A stretch of DNA of 64,000 nucleotides from Paenibacillus sp. FSL H8-0332 (lineage in GTDB: Bacteria > Bacillota > Bacilli > Paenibacillales > Paenibacillaceae): contig NZ_CP150145.1 in NCBI RefSeq assembly GCF_037963835.1, positions 3,162,001-3,226,000 on the forward strand, read 5' to 3'. Below the pieces are notes generated by a model. That model was given only the letters and a program-made list of their open reading frames with translations. It did no database searches and was not told the origin of the DNA. Each line of letters begins with the position of its first letter. The stretch's first letter is position 1. This document shows positions 25,216-34,482 of this stretch, piece after piece. A program made the position numbers and the translations under genes.

Positions 25216-25251
25216 CTATGAACGCTACCTAAAACAGGGCTCATAGCTATT
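25206..25251 (-). terminator. Terminator of the minus-strand SHOCT gene
   Basis: A perfect 11-bp stem AATAGCTATGA/TCATAGCTATT; read on the minus strand it is followed by TTTTT. It overlaps the last codons of the plus-strand RCC1 gene. Confidence 0.75.
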
Positions 25252-25270
25252 CATGAACAATTACACGGAA

Positions 25271-26254
25271 TCAGCCGTTCAACAATTCCGACTTTTTACG
25301 GTCAAATTCCTCTTGTGTGATCGCGCCCATATCCAGCAGCTGTTTGAATTTCAGCAGTTCATCAGCCACACTGAAGTTCTCTTTGCCCGCAGCAGATGAG
25401 GTTACCGGTTCTTGCTTCGAGTCAAAGCCCAAGTCAAAGAATTCTCCTTCGATTACGTTAATCTCTTCATCTTCTGCCGAACGCTTCACTTTCTCGTAAT
25501 CCTGCTCGAACTGTGCCTCTGAGTAGTCGCTGCTGGCAGCCGATAGGGCCTCGCGCAGACGGTTACCCATTGGTTTCATCGAGAAATAAGTCATTCCGCC
25601 CGAGAGGAGCCCGCCGAGGACCGGTACGAACTTTGATGCACCTTGAGCGAAGGTTTTTTTAGTGATTTTGATTCCAATATAAGCTGAGATTTTCTTAAGA
25701 ATCGGATAGTACATGGTTTGGGTCAAAGCTTGCTGCGGAAGCTTCTTCAATAGCTGCTGAGAGATTCTTGCCGTCAACAACCTCATCATGGAAGCTGAAC
25801 CTGCAACTCCAAACATTACTCCCAAATACAAAGTTAGTTCCCGGGTAACATGCTCTGAATCTGCGGGGTCTTCTTCCCACAGGTCGGTGCGGCCATACAG
25901 ATAAGCGAGTTCTTGAGACATTCGCAGCACTACGCCAAAAAACTGCAAAGTATCTGCCGGAATGGTCGCCGCCATGGCTAATCCGCCTGGAAGTCCAACG
26001 GCTGTCGAGGCTGCTGTACTCAGAAGGGTCCGTTTCTCAATTATCGTTTTCGCCATTTTATCAATCACAGATAGGTTGATTCCGGCTTCAAGCGGCCCTT
26101 TATCCAGTATCGTGTGCATGTTTCCATAAGAATCATATTTGGCAAACTGCTGAGCGAGGAATTCACGCCGGTCTACCCGTACCCCGGGAATTTTGATGGC
26201 ATTCGTCAAAATCACTTCCATTGTACCTTGTGTGCTGTGCTGTTCGTTTGTCAT
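25271..26254 (-). CDS. Membrane-associated protein with C-terminal SHOCT domain (327 aa)
   Basis: The minus-strand start has AAGGAGAT 5-6 bases upstream. Residues about 60-240 contain Gly/Ala-rich hydrophobic stretches (STAASTAVGLPGGLAMAATI, FVPVLGGLLSGGMTYFSM), suggesting membrane contact or an EcsC-like fold. A charged linker leads to the short C-terminal module LKFKQLLDMGAITQEEFDRK, which is the SHOCT motif found at the ends of many unrelated bacterial proteins. Function is unknown. It is monocistronic and divergent from kdpD across about 230 bases. Confidence 0.65.
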   Translation of the reverse strand: MTNEQHSTQGTMEVILTNAIKIPGVRVDRREFLAQQFAKYDSYGNMHTILDKGPLEAGINLSVIDKMAKTIIEKRTLLSTAASTAVGLPGGLAMAATIPADTLQFFGVVLRMSQELAYLYGRTDLWEEDPADSEHVTRELTLYLGVMFGVAGSASMMRLLTARISQQLLKKLPQQALTQTMYYPILKKISAYIGIKITKKTFAQGASKFVPVLGGLLSGGMTYFSMKPMGNRLREALSAASSDYSEAQFEQDYEKVKRSAEDEEINVIEGEFFDLGFDSKQEPVTSSAAGKENFSVADELLKFKQLLDMGAITQEEFDRKKSELLNG

Positions 26255-26336
26255 CTCAGATCTCCTTAGAATCGGTATGTAAGAATTAGGCCTCTGAGCA
26301 TATATTCGGGAAGCATGTTGATTTACCCTCTATTGA

Positions 26337-26412
26337 CTTACACTAATCTTAATGCAATCTTAATCCCACAGCAGAATCCGTAATACTATGCTGATTATGC
26401 ACATGCTATACT
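26337..26412 (+). promoter_or_regulatory. kdpD promoter with KdpE-like box
   Basis: CTTA occurs at 26337, 26348 and 26359, exactly 11 bp apart, within the direct repeat AATCTTAAT-GC-AATCTTAAT (26345-26364). A -10 candidate TATACT lies at 26407, 48 bp after the last CTTA. The -35 region is poor, as expected for an activator-dependent promoter. OmpR-family regulators such as KdpE bind direct repeats with this spacing. Confidence 0.65.
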
Positions 26413-26485
26413 GACGCTAGAGTGTATAATGGCTGGGAGAAATCCATGGAACAATGAGGTTCATAAGAGGAAAGGAAACATTCGG

Positions 26486-29146
26486 ATGACAGGGCAGATT
26501 ACGGCAGAGAAACGGCGGGGCCGGCTGAAAATATTCTTCGGATATGTACCGGGAGCAGGGAAGACCTGTGCAATGCTGGATGCCGCCCGTGCAGAGCAAA
26601 AGGAAGGGACTCAGGTAGTGGCCGGCTATATTGAGACCCATGACAGAGCAGAAACAGCAGATCGGCTTAGAGGATTGGATCTTCTTCCACTGATGGAAAT
26701 ATCTATTAACGGGGCAATCGTCCGGGAATTTGACCTTGACCAGGCGATCCGCAGGAGACCGGAGCTGATTCTGCTGGACGAACTGGCCCACATCAACGCT
26801 CCGGGAGTACGCCACAAAAGGCGGTATCAGGATGTGGAGGAGCTGCTGCGGGCTGGAATTAATGTGTACACTACCATCAATATTGAGCATATTGAAAGTG
26901 TGACCGATGTGGTAGCCTCCATTACAGGGATTCCTGTACCCGAGCGTATTCCGGATAGTGTGTTCGATCGTGCAGATCAGATTGAGTTCGTTGATATCGC
27001 ACCCGGAGACTTCATAGAACGTCTGCAAAAAGGGCGGATCTGTCCCGATGAGCAGCTGCAACAGATATACGGGGAGATCTATCAACCGCAGAAGCTGATT
27101 GCCCTGCGGGAAATCGCCTTGCGTTATACAGCGGATCAGTTAAACCGGATTGCTCTGCAGTTCGGGGAGGGAGCAGGCGCGGCTGGCTTTTATACCAAGG
27201 AACATATCCTGGTCTGTCTGTCGTCGGCAATGTCCAGCAAGAAGGTCATCCGTACAGCGGCCAGAATGGCCGAAGCCCTACATGGAGAGTTCACCGCACT
27301 CTATGTGGAGACCTCCAGGACGAAAGAATTGACACTGAGGAACAAGTCGGAGCTGAGGGAGAACCTGAGACTGGCCGAACAGCTGGGGGCCCAGATTGCG
27401 ACAGTGTACGGTGAGGATGTTCCGGGACATATCGCCGAATATGCCAAAACCAGCCGGGTCTCCAAGATCGTCCTGGGTCGTTCACAGCATAAAAGCCGCT
27501 TACCGACCAGCTCTAATTTTGTCGATAAGCTGACGGCGGCCGCTCCAACTATTGATATCTATATCATCCCGGACCATGAGACTGCCGCGCACCCGAGAAT
27601 TCCGCTGTATGCCAGACCTCCGCTGCTGTCACTGGCTGATACCGCCAAAACGCTGGGCATTCTGCTGGTCTGCACGCTGATCGGATTATGGTTCAAGGTT
27701 CTGGGCTTCAGCGAAGCGAACATCATCACCGTCTATATTCTGGGTGTTCTGCTGGACGCGATGGTTACGAAGGGACGGCTGTATAGCGCGGCGACTTCGA
27801 TTTTGAGCGTGCTGGTGTTTAACTATTTTTTCACAGAGCCTTATTTCTCGCTGAAAGCCTATGATTCCGGTTACCCGGTGACGTTCGTCGTCATGCTTGC
27901 CGCCTCGTTCATCACCAGTACGCTGACGCTGCGGGTCAAGGAACAGGCGCGGGAATCGGCACAAAAGGCTTACCGGACGGAGGTGCTGCTGGAGACCAGC
28001 CGGAAGCTGCAGCAGGCCAAAGACACCCCGGCCATTATCAATGAGACGGCACTGCAAATGCTGAAGCTGCTGGACCGGAGCATTATCATCTATGAGGTTG
28101 AGGGAGATGAACTCTCGGAGCCGCTCGTCTATCCCAAGGCTGGAAGTGCTGTGGAGGCGGAGAGGGATACACTGGAAGCTGAACGCGAGGTTGCGGAGTG
28201 GGTGCTGCGGAATAATAAACGTGCCGGAGCCTCTACCGATACGTTCTCGATGGCCCGTTGTCTGTATCATGCGGTACGCAGCGGGGATGCCGTATTTGCC
28301 GTGGCAGGAATCGTGATGGAGCAGGAAGAACCGCTGGAGGTATTTGAGAAAAGCCTGATGATCGCCATGCTTGGCGAATGCGCGCTGGCCCTGGAGAAAG
28401 ACAAGCTGAGTGAGCAGCAAAAAGAAAGCACGCTGCAAATTCGTCAGGAGCAGCTGCGTGCCAATCTGCTGCGCGGCATTTCGCATGATCTGCGCACGCC
28501 GCTTACCAGCATCTCCGGCAATGCAGGAATTCTGATCGGCAACTCGATGGTCCTTAGTGAGGACCAGAAGCAGGAGCTGTACAGCGATATCTATGATGAT
28601 TCGATGTGGCTGATTAATCTGGTGGAGAATTTGCTGTCCATTACCCGGATCGACAATGGTGCGGTTCACCTGAACTTCCAGGCGGAGCTGCTGGAGGAAG
28701 TCATTGCGGAAGCGCTGCTGCATGTGAACCGCAACAAGGAGGATCATGTGATCCGGGTCCTGCTCGAAGATGAGCTGCTGATGGCCCGAATGGATTCACG
28801 GCTGATTATTCAGGTGATCATCAACCTGGTAGATAATGCGATTAAATACACCGGTTCCGGGTCACATATTACATTAACCGCCAGACAAGAGGCGGGCTTC
28901 GTTGTGGTAGAAGTCGCTGATGACGGACCGGGAATATCCGCCGAAGCCAAGGCCAAGGTGTTCGAGATGTTCTATACGGCGGACAATGTCCGGGGAGACG
29001 GCAGGCGCGGGCTGGGTCTGGGACTTGCGCTCTGCAAATCTATTATTCATGCCCATGGCGGGCATTTTGAAGTACAAGATCATGCTCCGCAGGGGACGGT
29101 ATTCCGCTTCACCCTGCTGGCAGAGGAGGTGAACGTCCATGAATAA
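26486..29146 (+). CDS. kdpD: KdpD potassium-sensing histidine kinase (886 aa)
   Basis: ATG 26486 follows AAAGGA; a longer frame to 26429 lacks a site. Domain order is complete: KdpD domain with P-loop GYVPGAGKTCAML and DELAHINAPG (residues 10-210), a USP-like domain, four membrane helices (DUF4118, about 385-495), a GAF-like segment, HisKA (GISHDLRTPLTSISGN, with the phospho-accepting His) and an ATPase domain ending DGRRGLGLGLALCKSI. It senses K+ limitation or ionic strength and phosphorylates KdpE. USP domains of KdpD bind c-di-AMP in Staphylococcus; that ability is only possible here. It overlaps kdpE by 8 bases. Confidence 0.95.
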   Translation: MTGQITAEKRRGRLKIFFGYVPGAGKTCAMLDAARAEQKEGTQVVAGYIETHDRAETADRLRGLDLLPLMEISINGAIVREFDLDQAIRRRPELILLDELAHINAPGVRHKRRYQDVEELLRAGINVYTTINIEHIESVTDVVASITGIPVPERIPDSVFDRADQIEFVDIAPGDFIERLQKGRICPDEQLQQIYGEIYQPQKLIALREIALRYTADQLNRIALQFGEGAGAAGFYTKEHILVCLSSAMSSKKVIRTAARMAEALHGEFTALYVETSRTKELTLRNKSELRENLRLAEQLGAQIATVYGEDVPGHIAEYAKTSRVSKIVLGRSQHKSRLPTSSNFVDKLTAAAPTIDIYIIPDHETAAHPRIPLYARPPLLSLADTAKTLGILLVCTLIGLWFKVLGFSEANIITVYILGVLLDAMVTKGRLYSAATSILSVLVFNYFFTEPYFSLKAYDSGYPVTFVVMLAASFITSTLTLRVKEQARESAQKAYRTEVLLETSRKLQQAKDTPAIINETALQMLKLLDRSIIIYEVEGDELSEPLVYPKAGSAVEAERDTLEAEREVAEWVLRNNKRAGASTDTFSMARCLYHAVRSGDAVFAVAGIVMEQEEPLEVFEKSLMIAMLGECALALEKDKLSEQQKESTLQIRQEQLRANLLRGISHDLRTPLTSISGNAGILIGNSMVLSEDQKQELYSDIYDDSMWLINLVENLLSITRIDNGAVHLNFQAELLEEVIAEALLHVNRNKEDHVIRVLLEDELLMARMDSRLIIQVIINLVDNAIKYTGSGSHITLTARQEAGFVVVEVADDGPGISAEAKAKVFEMFYTADNVRGDGRRGLGLGLALCKSIIHAHGGHFEVQDHAPQGTVFRFTLLAEEVNVHE

Positions 29147-29855
29147 ACCAATGATTCTGGTCGTCGAAGATGACAAGCCTATCCGTAAGCTGATTACCAC
29201 AACACTGGAGACTCAGGGCTATAAATACCATACGGCGGAGACGGGGGAGGCTTCCATCCTGGAGGCGGTATCCAGTCAGCCGGATCTGATGATTCTGGAT
29301 CTTGGTCTGCCCGATATGGACGGCGTTGATATTATTAAGAAGGTCCGGGCCTGGTCCAACCTTCCGATCATCGTGGTCAGCGCCCGCAGTGAGGACCGGG
29401 ACAAGATCGAGGCGCTGGATGCCGGGGCGGATGATTATCTGACCAAGCCCTTCAGCGTGGAGGAGCTGCTCGCCCGACTGCGGGTCAGCCTGCGGCGAAT
29501 CCGGGGGGACAGCGAGAAGCTGATGAAGGATTCGTCTGTCTTCACCAACGGGAATCTGCGGATCGACTATTCGGCGGGCTGTGTCTGGCTGGGCCAGGAT
29601 GAGATCCATTTGACGCCCATTGAGTATAAGCTGCTGGGTCTGCTGGCCAAGAATGTGGGCAAAGTTCTGACCCATAATTATATCCTGCATGAAATCTGGG
29701 GCAGCCCAACGTATGACATTCCGGCGCTCCGTGTATTCATGGCGACGCTCCGCAAGAAGATTGAGCGCAGCCCTTCACAGCCTAAGGTGATCCAGACGCA
29801 TATCGGTGTCGGTTACCGGATGCTCCAGATCGGGGACGACAGCAGGGTGATTTGA
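29139..29855 (+). CDS. kdpE: KdpE response regulator
   Basis: The N-terminal receiver domain has the acidic pair VVEDD, phospho-acceptor Asp in LMILDLGLPDMDG, and Lys in YLTKPF. The C-terminal winged helix (LTPIEYKLLGLLAKN, then GVGYRML) is of the OmpR/PhoB class. Its start overlaps kdpD, so the two are co-translated. It should activate kdp transcription from the CTTA-repeat boxes at 26337, 29991 and 30406, including its own operon if the first box works as read. A terminator follows at 29902. Confidence 0.95.
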   Translation: MNKPMILVVEDDKPIRKLITTTLETQGYKYHTAETGEASILEAVSSQPDLMILDLGLPDMDGVDIIKKVRAWSNLPIIVVSARSEDRDKIEALDAGADDYLTKPFSVEELLARLRVSLRRIRGDSEKLMKDSSVFTNGNLRIDYSAGCVWLGQDEIHLTPIEYKLLGLLAKNVGKVLTHNYILHEIWGSPTYDIPALRVFMATLRKKIERSPSQPKVIQTHIGVGYRMLQIGDDSRVI

Positions 29856-29901
29856 ACAAGCAAGCGGAATCCGCATAGCGATTAAGAAATAAAGGATTCG
29901 T

Positions 29902-29930
29902 AACCATGCCTGTACAGGCATGGTTTTTTG
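29902..29930 (+). terminator. Rho-independent terminator after kdpE
   Basis: AACCATGCCTG/CAGGCATGGTT hairpin with a two-base loop and TTTTTT. It separates kdpDE from the structural genes, so the latter need their own promoter. Confidence 0.9.
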
Positions 29931-29980
29931 CCGTTCCTGCTGACAGAGAGCAACGGGGGTTACAGCACGCTGGCGATTTT

Positions 29981-30044
29981 TTTACGTAATCTTAATCCGC
30001 TGAAGCAAACCCTAATCCTGAACTAATGGCGGGAGTGGTACGCT
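29981..30044 (+). promoter_or_regulatory. KdpE-like promoter upstream of the 110-residue ORF
   Basis: CTTAAT at 29991 and -10 candidate TACGCT at 30039, again exactly 48 bp apart. About 60 bp of this region, from CTTAATCCGCTGAAG onward, is a near copy of the kdpF promoter at 30428-30485. Only one good CTTA half-site is present; the upstream position is T-rich. Confidence 0.55.
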
Positions 30045-30077
30045 AAGTCCTGAAGTGAACCACATTAGAGAGAAGGC

Positions 30078-30410
30078 ATGGAGATGGATGTGTGGCTAAG
30101 AAATATCGGACTGATGACAGTGCTGACTGCGGTGCTTGTGCTGATCAAACGGAAATATGACCGGGTCTATCTGCTGCAGGGCTGCTCCTACGAGAATAGC
30201 CTGGTATACGCTGCTGCGGGTAAGTTTGCCGGGGGCGCAGAGGCCGGGGAGGTCAGGGAGATGCTGATCAACAGCTTCGAGTTCGATCCGAAGGAGACAG
30301 AGCTGATTCTGGCCAGGGCGCTGCCGCACAGAATGGAGCCGGATGGAGGGTATGGCGCTTTTATCAAGGAGGTCAATCAGCTGCTGGGTGAAAACATTTA
30401 CCGCTCTTAA
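30078..30410 (+). CDS. Small membrane-anchored Kdp-associated protein, unknown (110 aa)
   Basis: ATG 30078 has GAGAAGG nearby. One N-terminal membrane helix (IGLMTVLTAVLVLI) is followed by a soluble acidic region of about 85 residues (SFEFDPKETELILARALPHR). I recognise no family. It sits between kdpE and kdpF with its own copy of the KdpE-type promoter, and the first CTTA of the next box overlaps its stop codon. The context suggests a potassium-limitation-induced accessory protein acting at the membrane. Confidence 0.6.
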   Translation: MEMDVWLRNIGLMTVLTAVLVLIKRKYDRVYLLQGCSYENSLVYAAAGKFAGGAEAGEVREMLINSFEFDPKETELILARALPHRMEPDGGYGAFIKEVNQLLGENIYRS

Positions 30411-30481
30411 TTCAGTCTTAACGGGATCTTAATGCGCCGGAGGAAACCCTAACCCTGAACTTATGGCAGAAATGATACGCT
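30406..30481 (+). promoter_or_regulatory. kdpF-operon promoter with three-part KdpE-like box
   Basis: CTTA at 30406, 30417 and 30428 (period 11), with -10 candidate TACGCT at 30476, 48 bp after the last CTTA. This is the same geometry as at kdpD, and the box lies about 55-80 bp before the probable start site, as in the E. coli kdp promoter. Confidence 0.7.
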
Positions 30482-30533
30482 AGACCGGAGTTACAAGAGA
30501 GAGATTACATTAGGATGAGGAGTGGCAAAGACG

Positions 30534-30641
30534 ATGATGGATGTGTATATGACAGTGGTTATGGCAGCTCTGTTCACTTTGTTCTACGCGTTTGCACAAT
30601 GGTGCGGCCGTGTGGTGGATGAACAAGGGGGGAATGAGTGA
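30534..30641 (+). CDS. Small membrane peptide upstream of kdpF (35 aa)
   Basis: ATG 30534 has GAGGAG 11 bases upstream. The peptide MMDVYMTVVMAALFTLFYAF plus a short polar tail is one membrane helix. Its TGA overlaps the kdpF ATG by one base, so the two are coupled. Similar one-helix ORFs precede kdpF in other Bacillota as I recall; it may be an extra small subunit or a translational entry point for KdpF. Confidence 0.55.
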   Translation: MMDVYMTVVMAALFTLFYAFAQWCGRVVDEQGGNE

Positions 30642-30718
30642 TGGCGGTTGTGCTTGCAGCGACTGCGCTGCTGTTTCTTTACCTGGTCTATGCTTTGATT
30701 CATCCCGAGAAATTTTAA
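30641..30718 (+). CDS. kdpF: KdpF small subunit (25 aa)
   Basis: A 25-residue single-helix peptide (MAVVLAATALLFLYLVYALI, ending HPEKF) immediately before kdpA. Size, sequence type and place match KdpF, a lipid-like stabilising subunit of the KdpFABC complex. GGGGGG precedes the start. Confidence 0.85.
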   Translation: MAVVLAATALLFLYLVYALIHPEKF

Positions 30719-30737
30719 ATATTAAGGAGGGTCATCC

Positions 30738-32414
30738 GTGGGGATTGTACAAATGCTAATAGTGATCTTAATACTCGTACTGCTGGTGAAGCCGGTGGGA
30801 ACTTATCTATATCATGTCTTCTCGAATGAACCGAACCGGACAGACCGGATATTCGGCAGAGCGGAGAAGGGGATTTATCGTCTGATCGGGCTGAAGCAGC
30901 GGGGCGGGATGTCCTGGAAGAAGTATGCGGTCAGCTTCATTGTAACGAATATAACACTGGTCGTATTCAGCTATATTTTTCTGCGGTTACAGAAGGGGCT
31001 TCCGCTCAACCCGAACGGGATCGGCAACATGGAAGAGACGCTCACCTTCAATACGGTAATCAGCTTCATGACCAATACGAACCTCCAGCATTACAGCGGG
31101 GAGAGCGGGGTATCTTACTTCTCGCAGATGGCGGTAATGACGATGCTGATGTTCACCTCGGCAGCCAGCGGCTTCTCGGTTGCGGTTGCTTTTGTCAGAG
31201 GGATTACAGGACGCAGCACGGTGGGGAACTTCTTCGAAGACTTCGTCAAAGCGCATATTCGGATCTTCATTCCGCTTGCACTGCTTGTAACAATGGCGCT
31301 TGTTGCGCTTCATGTGCCGCAGACTCTGAAACCGACACTTGAGGTGACCACGCTAGAAGGCCAGACACAGCAGATTGCCATTGGCCCTGTGGCCTCCCTG
31401 GAGTCCATCAAGCATATCGGCACGAACGGCGGCGGTTTCTTCGGAGCCAACTCGTCCCATCCTTTTGAGAACCCTAGTCCGCTAAGCAATGTGCTGGAGA
31501 TTCTCTCCATGTGGCTGCTGCCGGCATCTCTGCCGTATATGTACGGGAAGTTCGCTAAGAACAAACGTCAGGGCTGGATGATTTTTGGAGCGATGATGAC
31601 GTTGTTCGTGCTGCTGCTGGGATTGAATTATGCGGCTGAACGTGCGGGTAATCCGGCGATTAACGCGATGGGCATTGATGCCTCACAAGGCAGTATGGAA
31701 GGAAAAGAAGTCCGGTTCGGGATTGCCCAGTCGGCGCTCTTCACAACTGTCACCACAGCGGCAACCACCGGCAGTGTGAACAATATGCATGACACGCTGA
31801 CGCCGCTTGGCAGCATTACGCCGCTAACCCTGATGATGCTGAACAATGTGTTCGGCGGCAAAGGTGTCGGACTGATCAATATGCTGATGTATGCGATACT
31901 CGGTGTTTTCCTCTGCGGACTGATGGTCGGACGAACGCCGGAATTCCTGGGCCGCAAGATTGAAGCAAGGGAAATGAAGCTGATCGCCATCGCTATTCTG
32001 ATCCATCCGCTGATTATTCTGGTGCCGACGGCGGCCGCTTTTCTGACGGATCTCGGTAAGGGCGGCATCACCAACCCCGGATTCCACGGGATGACCCAGG
32101 TACTGTATGAATATGTGTCCGCTGCTGCCAATAACGGCTCGGGCTTTGAGGGATTGGCGGATAATACGTCCTTCTGGAATATAACGACGGGTATGGTTAT
32201 GCTGCTGGGCCGGTATGTCTCGATGATTGCGATGCTGGCGGTCGCCGGTTCTCTGCTGCGCAAGAAGCCGGTGCCGGAGACAATTGGAACGTTCCGCACA
32301 GATAACGGGCTGTTCACAGGCATTCTGATTGGTACGGTGCTGATCATTGGCGCACTGACCTTCCTGCCGGTGATTGTCCTCGGTCCGGTTGCAGAATATT
32401 TGACTCTACGGTAG
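30738..32414 (+). CDS. kdpA: KdpA potassium channel-like subunit
   Basis: GTG start with AAGGAGGG 7 bases upstream. The 558-residue protein has ten or more membrane segments and the selectivity-filter-like loops of the SKT superfamily, for example SFMTNTNLQHYSGE, GTNGGGFFGANSSHPFENP and TTGSVNNMHDTLTP. It binds K+ at the outside with high affinity and passes it to KdpB. Length and motifs are complete. Confidence 0.97.
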   Translation: MGIVQMLIVILILVLLVKPVGTYLYHVFSNEPNRTDRIFGRAEKGIYRLIGLKQRGGMSWKKYAVSFIVTNITLVVFSYIFLRLQKGLPLNPNGIGNMEETLTFNTVISFMTNTNLQHYSGESGVSYFSQMAVMTMLMFTSAASGFSVAVAFVRGITGRSTVGNFFEDFVKAHIRIFIPLALLVTMALVALHVPQTLKPTLEVTTLEGQTQQIAIGPVASLESIKHIGTNGGGFFGANSSHPFENPSPLSNVLEILSMWLLPASLPYMYGKFAKNKRQGWMIFGAMMTLFVLLLGLNYAAERAGNPAINAMGIDASQGSMEGKEVRFGIAQSALFTTVTTAATTGSVNNMHDTLTPLGSITPLTLMMLNNVFGGKGVGLINMLMYAILGVFLCGLMVGRTPEFLGRKIEAREMKLIAIAILIHPLIILVPTAAAFLTDLGKGGITNPGFHGMTQVLYEYVSAAANNGSGFEGLADNTSFWNITTGMVMLLGRYVSMIAMLAVAGSLLRKKPVPETIGTFRTDNGLFTGILIGTVLIIGALTFLPVIVLGPVAEYLTLR

Positions 32415-32432
32415 GGAGAGGGAGAGAAGAGA

Positions 32433-34466
32433 ATGAGTACTGTACAACGCAAAAAATTGCTGACCGGCCCCATCCTGTGGAGTGCTGCCAAGGACAGTCT
32501 GGTGAAGCTTAATCCGGTGACTCTAATGAAGAATCCGGTTATGTTCGTGGTTGAGGTGGGTACGGTCATCGTACTGCTTATGGTGCTGGCGCCGGGGTAT
32601 TTCAACGCTGAGCATGCCATCGGGTTCAATATTGCCGTATTCTTCATTCTGCTGTTCACCGTGCTGTTCGCTAACTTCGCGGAAGCACTGGCTGAAGGCC
32701 GGGGCAAGGCCCAAGCCGATTCGCTGAAAAAAACAAAGCAGGACATCACCGCCCGCAAGCTGGCGGGTTCAGCCATCAAGGAGGTACCCGCCTCGGAGCT
32801 GCGCAAAGGCGATGTGGTGGTCGTAAGCCAGGGAGAATTCATCCCCGGTGACGGTGAAGTGATCGAAGGGCTGGCTTCTGTCGATGAATCGGCGATTACA
32901 GGGGAGTCGGCACCGGTCATTAAGGAGGCCGGGGGGGACTTCGGCTCCGTGACCGGCGGTACCCGTGTAGTCAGCGACCAGATCAAGGTGCGGATTACCA
33001 GTGATCCGGGAGAGTCCTTCCTGGACCGGATGATCTCACTGGTCGAAGGGGCCAAACGTCAAAAGACACCAAATGAAATTGCCCTGAACACCCTGCTGAT
33101 CAGCTTGACGATTATCTTCCTCATTGTCGTGGTAACCCTGCGTCCCATCGCTGATTATATCGGCGTTAAGCTGGAGATTCCGGTCATGATCGCGCTGCTC
33201 GTCTGCTTGATTCCGACTACCATTGGCGGGCTGCTGTCAGCGATCGGGATTGCCGGGATGGACCGGGTGACGCAGTTCAATGTCCTGGCGATGTCCGGTA
33301 AAGCGGTGGAAGCCGCCGGGGATATCAACACGATGATTCTGGATAAAACCGGTACGATCACCTTCGGCAACCGGATGGCGAGTGAATTCGTCACGGTAGG
33401 CGAAGCGTCAGGAACAGAGCTTGCCGTCTGGGCGGCGGTCAGCTCGCTGAAGGATGAGACTCCGGAGGGGCGTTCCGTCCTGGAGCTGGCGAAGAAGCTG
33501 GAACTCCGGTATGACAGCAGCCTTGCAGACGGAGGGGAGTTCATAGAGTTCAAGGCAGAGAGCCGCATGAGTGGTATTGATCTGCGGGATGGACGGTCGG
33601 TGCGAAAGGGAGCTGTAGACTCCGTGAAGAAATGGGTGCTGGCGCAGGGCGGTGAAGTCCCGTCCGATCTGGACAATAACTCGGATGCCATTGCCAGATT
33701 AGGCGGCACTCCGCTTGCCGTTGCAGTAGACAGCCGGATCTATGGGCTGATCTATCTGAAGGATACCGTCAAACCCGGGATGAAGGAGCGCTTCGACGAG
33801 CTGCGCAGTATGGGGATCAAGACGATCATGTGTACCGGGGATAACCCGCTGACCGCCGCCACGATTGCCCGGGAAGCCGGGGTCGATGATTTCATTGCCG
33901 AGAGTACGCCGGAGGACAAGATTGCGGTCATCCGCCGGGAGCAGAATGAGGGCAAGCTTGTAGCCATGACCGGTGACGGCACCAATGATGCCCCCGCCCT
34001 GGCCCAGGCCGATGTGGGGCTGGCGATGAACAGCGGGACAACCGCAGCCAAGGAAGCGGCCAACATGGTGGATCTCGATTCTGATCCGTCCAAGATTATT
34101 GAGGTAGTAGCGATCGGGAAGCAGCTGCTCATGACACGCGGAGCGCTGACTACCTTCAGCATCGCCAATGATATTGCCAAGTATTTCGCCATCATTCCGG
34201 CCATGTTCACACTGGCCATTCCCGAGATGGAGGCCCTGAATGTGATGGGGCTGGGGTCTCCCAGCTCGGCGATTATCTCGGCGCTGATCTTCAACGCCAT
34301 TATCATTCCGCTATTGATTCCGCTCGCCATGCGCGGGGTATCGTACAAGCCGATGAGCTCAACCCGGCTGCTGGCGCGCAATATTGTCATCTACGGGCTT
34401 GGCGGTGTGGTTGTTCCATTCGCAGGCATCAAGCTGATTGACCTGATTGTCAGGATCTGGATCTAG
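32433..34466 (+). CDS. kdpB: KdpB P-type ATPase subunit
   Basis: Phosphorylation motif [13 protein letters not shown] with Asp304, TGES in the actuator domain ([10 protein letters not shown]) and [18 protein letters not shown] in the P-domain. It is 677 residues, the usual length. It hydrolyses ATP to drive K+ uptake through KdpA. The kdpC frame begins inside its 3' end, and the likely kdpC ATG is 16 bases past its stop. Confidence 0.97.
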   Translation: MSTVQRKKLLTGPILWSAAKDSLVKLNPVTLMKNPVMFVVEVGTVIVLLMVLAPGYFNAEHAIGFNIAVFFILLFTVLFANFAEALAEGRGKAQADSLKKTKQDITARKLAGSAIKEVPASELRKGDVVVVSQGEFIPGDGEVIEGLASVDESAITGESAPVIKEAGGDFGSVTGGTRVVSDQIKVRITSDPGESFLDRMISLVEGAKRQKTPNEIALNTLLISLTIIFLIVVVTLRPIADYIGVKLEIPVMIALLVCLIPTTIGGLLSAIGIAGMDRVTQFNVLAMSGKAVEAAGDINTMILDKTGTITFGNRMASEFVTVGEASGTELAVWAAVSSLKDETPEGRSVLELAKKLELRYDSSLADGGEFIEFKAESRMSGIDLRDGRSVRKGAVDSVKKWVLAQGGEVPSDLDNNSDAIARLGGTPLAVAVDSRIYGLIYLKDTVKPGMKERFDELRSMGIKTIMCTGDNPLTAATIAREAGVDDFIAESTPEDKIAVIRREQNEGKLVAMTGDGTNDAPALAQADVGLAMNSGTTAAKEAANMVDLDSDPSKIIEVVAIGKQLLMTRGALTTFSIANDIAKYFAIIPAMFTLAIPEMEALNVMGLGSPSSAIISALIFNAIIIPLLIPLAMRGVSYKPMSSTRLLARNIVIYGLGGVVVPFAGIKLIDLIVRIWI

Positions 34467-34482
34467 AGGAGGCATAATTATC

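Noticed and set aside
31628..33055. 475-codon minus-strand frame opposite kdpA/kdpB
   Set aside because: It is the shadow of two certain kdp genes; low-complexity Ser/Pro/Ile composition and no binding site.
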